DNA from: Budvicia aquatica DSM 5075 = ATCC 35567
GTDB taxonomy: Bacteria > Pseudomonadota > Gammaproteobacteria > Enterobacterales > Enterobacteriaceae
Reading direction: 5' to 3'
Assembly (NCBI RefSeq): GCF_000427805.1
Contig: NZ_KE386585.1
Location: forward strand, 62,001-126,000
DNA length: 64,000 bases
Part shown: one piece after another, positions 57,917-64,000 of the stretch
Layout: each line of letters starts with the position of its first letter
How positions within the stretch are numbered: the first letter of the stretch is position 1
The notes under the pieces: generated by a model
Seen by the model: only the letters and a program-made list of their open reading frames with translations
What the model was told of the DNA's origin: nothing
The model's database searches: none
Made by a program: the position numbers and the translations under genes

Positions 57917-58545
57917 ACCGCCTCCGGCATCCGGTACAGGATGGCGTTAATAATGGCGGCCGCCACGTTACTCCCGCCTTTTCGTCCTTTGGCGGCAATG
58001 TAGTTTAAGTCACTGTCAATCAGCGCATCCTTTGACTCTTCGGCCCCGACAAAGCCAACCGGCACGCCCACAACGGCAGCCGGGCTGACCCGATGCTCCA
58101 TCAGTCGAAACAGCGCAGTCGGCGCATTGCCGAAAACAAATATCTTTTCTTCCGGCTCCTGCAGGGCAATATCCACCGCCGCCATCGAGCGGGTAATCTG
58201 TTGGTCTTTTGCCATCTGGACCACCCGCGGGTCACTGATATAGCAACGGCACTGGCTGCCATACTGGGCAAGGCGGGTTTTATTGATACCCGAAAGCGCC
58301 ATAGTGGTATCGGTATACAGGGTACAGCCGCGCTGAATAGCCTGACGGATAGTCGCGATAACATCGGGGGAGAAATGAAGAATATCCAGCCAGTCAAAGT
58401 CTGCGGTGGTATGGATAACCCGCTTAATGACCGCTTCCCGATCTTGATCGGCAAAGCGATATTCCGGCCGCGCTTCATGAATAATGTCACTGATAATACA
58501 AAAACTGTTTTCTTCTATTTGTGCGGGTTTTTGAATGTAATTCAT
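57913..58545 (-). CDS. cbiC: Cobalt-precorrin-8 methylmutase (CbiC)
   Basis: 210 aa. Catalytic His region [32 protein letters not shown], and the closing [20 protein letters not shown], then [18 protein letters not shown]. Moves the methyl group from C-11 to C-12 to give cobyrinic acid. 13 bp after cbiB. Confidence 0.96.
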   Translation of the reverse strand: MNYIQKPAQIEENSFCIISDIIHEARPEYRFADQDREAVIKRVIHTTADFDWLDILHFSPDVIATIRQAIQRGCTLYTDTTMALSGINKTRLAQYGSQCRCYISDPRVVQMAKDQQITRSMAAVDIALQEPEEKIFVFGNAPTALFRLMEHRVSPAAVVGVPVGFVGAEESKDALIDSDLNYIAAKGRKGGSNVAAAIINAILYRMPEAV

Positions 58546-58558
58546 GAAGCTGCGATCC

Positions 58559-59518
58559 TTATATCATCAGGTTAAACAGGCTATATAACAGCGCAAACAG
58601 CAGCAGAGCCATCACCGATGCAACCTTCATCAGCTGCGTCGTTTTAGTCATATCATCAAGGGTGATTTCACGCCGTTCGTCGCCTATCCATGGTTTTTCA
58701 ACCCGTTGGTTAAAATAGGTATTTGGCCCGCCAAGGCGTACGCCTAAGGCTCCTGCTACCGTGGCTTCTGACCATCCGCTATTCGGGCTTTTGTGCTGAT
58801 AGCGATCCCGCCAGCCAATATGCAACGCCTGACGGTAATCCAGCTTTAGCCACCAGGCGGCCAGTGCCAATAGCAGCCAACCGAGGCGGGCCGGGATCCA
58901 GTTAGCCACATCGTCGGCCCGGGCTGAGAACATGCCGATAGCCTGAAATTTTGGCGTTTTGTACCCCACCATCGAGTCCAGCGTATTAACCGCTTTATAT
59001 GCCATCGCTAACGGAGCCCCGCCCAGCATCAGGAAAAACAGCGGGGCTATAACGCCGTCAACGGTGTTTTCTGCCACGGTTTCCGTTACCGCTCTGGCTA
59101 TTTGTGGTGGCGCTAACTCAGCGGTATCTCGACCCACGATCCACGAAAGCTTCTCGCGGCTTTCTGCCAGATCGCCCTTTTTCAGCGCCTGATAAACCTG
59201 ATCGGCGGCATCGCTCAGGCTTCGGGTCGCCAGAGTGGTATAAATCATCCACACTTCTACGGCGCATCCCAGCCAAAACTGGATACCAAAAGCCAGTCTG
59301 AGTACCCAATAACTGGCCAGCCAGGCCGCTCCCACCACCACCAGCCAAAGTACAATGCCGCCCAGTTGCAGGCCCGACTCCGTTTTACAGCGGCTGCGAA
59401 TCATCGCTTCCGTTTTACTAATAAGTTCGCCAATCCAGCGCACCGGATGCGGCCAGCTTTGGGGGTCTCCCAATTTCAGATCTAATAGAAAAGCAATAAA
59501 CCAGGTGAAAATACTCAT
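58559..59518 (-). CDS. cbiB: Adenosylcobinamide-phosphate synthase (CbiB)
   Basis: 319 aa polytopic membrane protein. Conserved LLDLKLGDPQSWPHPVRWIG at the N terminus, VGRDTAELAPPQIARAVTET, then the VDGVIAPLFF and YKAVNTLDSMVGYK blocks. Attaches the (R)-1-aminopropan-2-ol phosphate arm to adenosylcobyric acid. It works with PduX and CobD, encoded on the other side of the divergent region. Confidence 0.95.
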   Translation of the reverse strand: MSIFTWFIAFLLDLKLGDPQSWPHPVRWIGELISKTEAMIRSRCKTESGLQLGGIVLWLVVVGAAWLASYWVLRLAFGIQFWLGCAVEVWMIYTTLATRSLSDAADQVYQALKKGDLAESREKLSWIVGRDTAELAPPQIARAVTETVAENTVDGVIAPLFFLMLGGAPLAMAYKAVNTLDSMVGYKTPKFQAIGMFSARADDVANWIPARLGWLLLALAAWWLKLDYRQALHIGWRDRYQHKSPNSGWSEATVAGALGVRLGGPNTYFNQRVEKPWIGDERREITLDDMTKTTQLMKVASVMALLLFALLYSLFNLMI

Positions 59519-60942
59519 AGATGTTCCCGCGCGATTTCAAGCCAACGGTGGAGTAAACCAGGCCGTTGAGCAAAGTGGACGTGTAAATAACTGGCCAGCG
59601 TATTACCATTTTGGTATCCGCCCTGCCAGCATTTTTCAATCACGCCATCTCGCCGTTTAGTGATATCGAAGACCGGATCAAGATCTGAGTTAAAATCGGA
59701 ATAGTGAAATTCATGCCCGCGCAGGGTTTCACCTTTAGCTATCAGAGTGGTGTCGCGGTTAGCTTTAGCTTCACAATAGCCAAAGCGGGTCAGCCGCTTT
59801 TCCATATGGCTTTGGCCGGCAATCAGCCCGACCATCGTATGGCGAACGCCTTGTGCATCGGTCAGCGTTTCACCTAAATACATCAGCCCGCCGCACTCGG
59901 CGTAAATAGGAATCCCTTTCAGGTGTGCCTGTCGCAATGACTGATACATTGAGCCGTTAGCGGCCAGTTGCTCGGCATACAGTTCGGGGTATCCGCCGCC
60001 GATATACACCATCTGACATTCCGGTAGCTGGCTGTCGTAAAGCGGACTAAAGCGCTTTATCACCACGCCGGACTTTTCCAGCAATGCCAGATTGTCGGGG
60101 TAATAGAAGTTAAAGGCTGAATCTTCAGCTAAAGCCAGCGTTAACCCGTGGCCCAGTTGAGGGTCAATAAGCCCCTCAACGCTGCCGATGGGTGGTTCAT
60201 TAAGCCGGACCAAATCAAGCAGCTTGTCCAGCTCAACCGTCGCTTCTATTTGTTGTGCCAGAACCTGCCAGCGCTGTTGTTGTAAGCCTTGCTCAGGTAA
60301 GCATTGCGCTGATAAGGATTGCGCTGATAAGGATTGTTCACGGGCAGGATTAAGGCCAAGATAGCGTGAAGGCAGTTCAATATCAGGCATTACCGGCATG
60401 CGTCCCAATACGGGGATGCCACAATGTTGTTCAATAGCCTGTTTGAGTAGTTGGTAATGGCTGTCACTGTTAACCCGATTGACCAGCACGCCGGCGATAT
60501 TGACCGAAGGGTCAAAGTGCTGAAAGCCCATGACCGTTGCGGCTATTGAGGTGGATACTCCTTTGCCATCAACTAATAAAATAACCGGGCATCCCAGTTG
60601 TTTAGCCATGGCCGCGGTGCTGCAATAGTTCAGGCCGGTACCGTAGCCGTCATAAAGCCCCATAACGCCTTCGATCACCGCAATATCTTTATCGACTAAA
60701 CATTGGTTAAACAGGCCATTAAGAATTGAGGCCGGTAGCATAAAAGCATCAAGATTACGGCTGGCAACGCCGGTAACCGCGGTATGCCAACCGCTATCGA
60801 GATAATCTGGTCCGATTTTGAAAGGTTGTATACGCATCTGGCGAGCCATTAAGGCGCGCATCACGCCAAGCGTTATGGTGGTTTTACCACAACCACTGGC
60901 AGTACCTGCAATCACAAACGCGTATTTTTGTTGCTGATGCAT
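59515..60942 (-). CDS. cbiA: Cobyrinic acid a,c-diamide synthase (CbiA)
   Basis: 475 aa from the ATG at 60942, preferred because AGGAAAGG lies just upstream and the ATP domain begins at once (MHQQQKYAFVIAGTASGCGK); a start 20 codons earlier is open but not family-like. Walker A GTASGCGKTT; glutaminase nucleophile Cys in AECGGLMYLGET; late His in YLHVHFAQ. Residues around 225-240 hold a small repeat (SLSAQSLSAQCL) in the interdomain linker. First gene of the 20-gene minus-strand operon. Confidence 0.95.
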   Translation of the reverse strand: MHQQQKYAFVIAGTASGCGKTTITLGVMRALMARQMRIQPFKIGPDYLDSGWHTAVTGVASRNLDAFMLPASILNGLFNQCLVDKDIAVIEGVMGLYDGYGTGLNYCSTAAMAKQLGCPVILLVDGKGVSTSIAATVMGFQHFDPSVNIAGVLVNRVNSDSHYQLLKQAIEQHCGIPVLGRMPVMPDIELPSRYLGLNPAREQSLSAQSLSAQCLPEQGLQQQRWQVLAQQIEATVELDKLLDLVRLNEPPIGSVEGLIDPQLGHGLTLALAEDSAFNFYYPDNLALLEKSGVVIKRFSPLYDSQLPECQMVYIGGGYPELYAEQLAANGSMYQSLRQAHLKGIPIYAECGGLMYLGETLTDAQGVRHTMVGLIAGQSHMEKRLTRFGYCEAKANRDTTLIAKGETLRGHEFHYSDFNSDLDPVFDITKRRDGVIEKCWQGGYQNGNTLASYLHVHFAQRPGLLHRWLEIAREHL

Positions 60943-61603
60943 AACCTTTCCTAAAAATGCCAGAACCTTGTTATCAGACAAAATGAAAAACCCTGTATTC
61001 AATTAGGCAATACACAGTCCGCATACGGAAAATTTATTTTATATAACGTTTCATTAACCCAAATATATATAACAATAAATGTATCAATATTGTTATTACA
61101 TTGTGAGCTTATATTTTAAATCGGCAAAAAATAAAGATCGTCTTCTTCATTTTTAAAATACACAACTTAACTTATATAAACACACTACCATTCATTTTTT
61201 GTGACAACACTCATAATTATTATTGATTAATTATATTTCCGTACAAAAAACACCCTCACATTTATAAAAAAACAAAAGAATAAATAGTAACACGCATTTT
61301 AATATATTTTTCCAAAGTCTTCATTCTTGTAAAAATTCAAATCAAAATCACATTTTATTGATTTTTAACGATATTAATTTACCAAAAATAGGAAATTTAA
61401 TTCATTACATATTTTAAAGAGGTCATTCCGTAAAATGATTAAATAATGAGATCGAAGTCAAATTTATTATTATTTTATTAATGGATAATGCGACGGATTT
61501 TAAATTAGCGATAAAAGTTACTTATATAAAAATCACCAGCTACTCATTCAGAATAAATAGCAGTTAAATAGTCATATATCTTCTCAGTCATATAGGTAAT
61601 CTA
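60943..61603. promoter_or_regulatory. Divergent control region of the B12 genes
   Basis: About 660 bp, very AT-rich, between cbiA (minus) and cobA (plus). No cobalamin riboswitch signature (no GC-rich multi-stem leader, no B12-box-like GCCACTG) was found on either strand. Contains a CRP-like site at 61200-61215. Both operons must start here. Confidence 0.5.
61200..61215. promoter_or_regulatory. Candidate CRP-binding site
   Basis: TGTGA-CAACAC-TCATA: a perfect left half-site, six-base spacer, and four of five bases of the right half TCACA. It lies near the middle of the divergent region. In Salmonella the cob operon is known to respond to Crp, which makes the position plausible. Confidence 0.4.
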
Positions 61604-62392
61604 ATGAACAAAGGAAAAGTATGGTTAGTTGGAGCGGGTCCCGGAGATCCCTCTTTGATTACAGTAAAAGGATTACACTGTATTCGGGAAGCTACAGTTA
61701 TTGTTCACGATCGCTTAGTTAATCCTAAACTTATCGCTCAGGCTCCGGATACTTGCCAGATTATAAACGTCGGAAAAACGCCTAATCACCATCCGGTCCC
61801 TCAGGAACAAATTAATCAAATATTGATTGACCATGCACTGGCAGGAAAAAATGTCGTACGCCTGAAAGGCGGTGACCCGTACGTTTTTGGCCGTGGTGGT
61901 GAAGAAGCCGAAAGCCTGTCCCGACATAAAATTGCCTTTGAGATTATCCCCGGCATCAGCTCTTCAATTGGTGGCTTAGCCTATGCAGGAATTCCGGTTA
62001 CCCATCGAGATTACTCTTCCAGCTTTCATGTCGTCACCGGGCATTTATGTCAGGGTAATGAGCCACAAAACTGGCATGCGTTGGCAAAAACAGAAGGCAC
62101 ACTGATTATTCTGATGGGAATGACCCGCCAGGAAGAGATCTGTAAGCTATTAATTGAGGGCGGAAAATCACCCGATACGCCAGCTGCGGCAGTAATGTAT
62201 GCCAGTCAACCACGCCAAAAAATCGCTAAAGGCACCCTGTCTACCTTAAAACAAGAGATTGAAAATCAAAAATTACATGCCCCGGCACTAATTGTGATTG
62301 GCAACGTGGTCAATTTAAGCGAAATTCTCTCTTTCGCATCGACTCAGGTCGATATTAGCCATGAGTCTCTCCAGCTAGTAGAGGCAATGTAA
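61604..62392 (+). CDS. cobA: Uroporphyrinogen-III C-methyltransferase (CobA/SUMT)
   Basis: 262 aa stand-alone SUMT, without the CysG dehydrogenase/chelatase domain. VGAGPGDPSLITVKGLHCIR, VRLKGGDPYVFGRGGEEAES, PGISSSIGGLAYAGIPVTHR and LMGMTRQEEI are intact. Makes precorrin-2 from uroporphyrinogen III. In E. coli and Salmonella this comes from CysG, so a dedicated copy beside the cbi genes commits flux to B12. First gene of the plus-strand operon. Confidence 0.93.
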   Translation: MNKGKVWLVGAGPGDPSLITVKGLHCIREATVIVHDRLVNPKLIAQAPDTCQIINVGKTPNHHPVPQEQINQILIDHALAGKNVVRLKGGDPYVFGRGGEEAESLSRHKIAFEIIPGISSSIGGLAYAGIPVTHRDYSSSFHVVTGHLCQGNEPQNWHALAKTEGTLIILMGMTRQEEICKLLIEGGKSPDTPAAAVMYASQPRQKIAKGTLSTLKQEIENQKLHAPALIVIGNVVNLSEILSFASTQVDISHESLQLVEAM

Positions 62393-62415
62393 CAACCGAA
62401 ATACAGGAAAAAACA

Positions 62416-63498
62416 ATGAGTGAACACGGTGGAAATACGGTCGAAGTTGCCCAAAAAATGGGGATCTCTGCTGACTCATTGATTGATTTCAGTGCCAATA
62501 TTAACCCGCTCGGCGCCCCCGAGCGGGTTAAAGCAGTGATTAAAAATAACCTCAGCCGTATCGAAAAATATCCGGATGTGGAATACCGCCATTTGCATCA
62601 GGTTTTGGCTAATGCCCATCAGTGTGAAAGCGCATCCGTTATGGCCGGTAACGGAGCAACTGAGTTAATTTATGCGGTAGTCCGTTATTTAAAACCCAAG
62701 CGGGCGCTGTTATTAACCCCGGGCTTTGCCGAATATCGTCGAGCACTACAGGCATTTTCTAATGGCCAAGTAGAAATAGTTGATTATCCTTTGCGGGAAG
62801 AACAAGGATTTCAGCCCGATATGCACTTGCTTGAAACGCTGGCAGAGGTTCAGCCAGACTGCCTGTTTATTGCCACGCCAAACAATCCAACCGGATTAAT
62901 GCCCGACCAACTATTCTTGCAGGCGCTGGTTGATTACTGCGAACAACAGGCTATTGCCCTAATCGTCGATGAAGCATTTATTGACTTCTTACCTCAGTCT
63001 GAAAGTTTAATTGCTCGAATAAACACCACCCGCCACCTGTATATTCTACGTTCCCTGACCAAGTTCTTCGCGATTCCCGGATTACGCCTTGGTTACATGG
63101 TGAGCGGCGATAGCCATGGAATAGCCCGGATGAAGAGCCAGCAAGAGCCCTGGTCAATTAATGCCTTTGCCGCACTAGCCGGTGAAGTCCTGCTGGATGA
63201 CCATCAGTATATTGCTGATACTCATCGCTGGTTAAAACAACAACAGCAGTATTTATGGACTCAGCTTTCAGCCTTTGATGCCTTGACCGTTTGGCCGCCA
63301 ACGGTTAATTACCTGTTCTTTCGCTGCAACCGCCAAGGTTTTAACCTGCAGCAGGCTCTGCTGGAGCATCGAATTCTGATACGCCATTGCAAAAATTATC
63401 CCGGCCTGAATGAAAACTACTATCGGGTAGCCGTGCGCAGTAACGCAGAAAATCAGACGCTGATTAACGCGCTGCATAAGGTATTTTCTCATGGCTGA
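62416..63498 (+). CDS. cobD: Threonine-phosphate decarboxylase (CobD)
   Basis: 360 aa PLP enzyme of the aminotransferase fold. DFSANINPLGAPERVKAVIK, GNGATELIYAVVRYLKPKRA, ATPNNPTGLMPD, VDEAFIDF and the PLP-lysine segment RSLTKFFAIPGLRLGYMV. Produces (R)-1-aminopropan-2-ol phosphate for CbiB. 23 bp after cobA and overlapping pduX by 8 nt. Confidence 0.95.
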   Translation: MSEHGGNTVEVAQKMGISADSLIDFSANINPLGAPERVKAVIKNNLSRIEKYPDVEYRHLHQVLANAHQCESASVMAGNGATELIYAVVRYLKPKRALLLTPGFAEYRRALQAFSNGQVEIVDYPLREEQGFQPDMHLLETLAEVQPDCLFIATPNNPTGLMPDQLFLQALVDYCEQQAIALIVDEAFIDFLPQSESLIARINTTRHLYILRSLTKFFAIPGLRLGYMVSGDSHGIARMKSQQEPWSINAFAALAGEVLLDDHQYIADTHRWLKQQQQYLWTQLSAFDALTVWPPTVNYLFFRCNRQGFNLQQALLEHRILIRHCKNYPGLNENYYRVAVRSNAENQTLINALHKVFSHG

Positions 63499-64000
63499 TG
63501 CCCGTTGCCCGGCCTCATGCGGCGAACTGATTCAGGGCTGGATACTGGGCAGTGAAAAGCTGATCTCTTGCCCGATAGATTGGTACAGCCAAGTGTCCGT
63601 CACCGAAGGTACACCGCAACAGGATGAACGCCCGCGCATGCGCCAGATGGCCGAACGGGTACTGAATTACTTCGGTGAGCCCCCGGAGCTCTCCGCCAAT
63701 TTATGCATTGAGTTTGAATCAACGATTCCGGTAGCTAAAGGCATGGCCAGCAGCACCGCAGACATTGCGGCAACGGCTAAAGCGACGGCAAAGCTGCTTG
63801 GCCAGTCACTGGATAACGATGCCATTGCCCGTTTATGCGTTCAACTCGAACCGACAGACAGCACTATTTTTGACCGGCTGACCCTGTTCGATCACCAGAC
63901 GGCCCTAACGCGCATCTCTTTTTCATGGGTACCTGAGATCGATATTTTACTGCTGGAAAGCCCGCTCAGCCTGCTGACTGAAGATTACCATCGTCTTAAT
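63491..64000 (+). CDS. pduX: L-threonine kinase (PduX), N-terminal 170 codons, runs off right edge
   Basis: Open frame from the ATG at 63491, reading MADARCPASCGELIQGWILG, then a GHMP-kinase ATP motif PVAKGMASSTADIAATAKAT. PduX phosphorylates L-threonine for CobD. The frame is open to the end of the window (TEDYHRLN). It lies in an operon with cobD, which uses its product. Confidence 0.93.
   Translation, partial: MADARCPASCGELIQGWILGSEKLISCPIDWYSQVSVTEGTPQQDERPRMRQMAERVLNYFGEPPELSANLCIEFESTIPVAKGMASSTADIAATAKATAKLLGQSLDNDAIARLCVQLEPTDSTIFDRLTLFDHQTALTRISFSWVPEIDILLLESPLSLLTEDYHRLN

Noticed and set aside
61003-61603. A CRISPR array or riboswitch in the long AT-rich gap
   Set aside because: No regularly spaced repeats, and no GC-rich multi-stem leader; only scattered AT-rich motifs.

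Overview
The window is bacterial chromosome and reads as Enterobacterales: class I fumarase close to E. coli FumA, FimB/FimE-type recombinases, an HdeA-type periplasmic chaperone, and a Salmonella-order cbi/cob cluster. Non-coding DNA is very AT-rich and coding DNA moderate. A Budviciaceae-like genus (Budvicia, Pragia, Limnobaculum) would fit, but that is an inference; no rRNA or tRNA is present to settle it.

Layout. (1) 1-4400, minus strand: the start of a Tad (tight adherence, Flp pilus) locus: flp, rcpC, rcpA, tadZ and the first codons of tadA, which runs off the left edge. (2) 4400-6000: sparse DNA with a decayed radC gene and one small unknown gene. (3) 6000-11600: a 920-aa autotransporter, an orphan IS1 InsA-like zinc/HTH protein, a small ORF and two tandem FimB/FimE-type tyrosine recombinases. 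Between them lies a 300-bp segment bounded by 9-bp inverted repeats (TTAGGACCA), closely resembling the E. coli fimS phase switch. One repeat lies inside the 3' end of a recombinase gene, so inversion would change that protein's C terminus. (4) 11900-16600: hdeA, a SulP transporter split by an in-frame TGA, a FUSC-family membrane protein, a DUF1345 protein, and a GC-rich structured element between duplicated terminator hairpins. (5) 16600-36600: two giant autotransporters (about 2347 and 3261 aa) either side of a divergent TSUP exporter/LysR pair. (6) 36600-43700: a LysR gene, D-tartrate dehydratase, cobO with class I fumarase, and another LysR gene. (7) 43700-64000: an almost complete anaerobic cobalamin pathway. 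Minus strand: cbiABCDETFGHJKLMNQOP-cobU-cobS-cobC-cobT. Plus strand, divergent: cobA, cobD and partial pduX.

The B12 block makes uroporphyrinogen III into precorrin-2 (cobA), inserts cobalt (CbiK, fed by CbiMNQO), completes the corrin ring, amidates it (CbiA, CbiP), attaches the aminopropanol arm (PduX, CobD, CbiB) and assembles the nucleotide loop (CobU, CobT, CobS, CobC); CobO adenosylates. No cobalamin riboswitch is visible in the 600-bp divergent control region, which is too AT-rich for one; a CRP-like site is.

The surface region is the most unusual part: three autotransporters with related barrels, one of them downstream of a fim-type inversion switch that has no fimbrial genes in this window.
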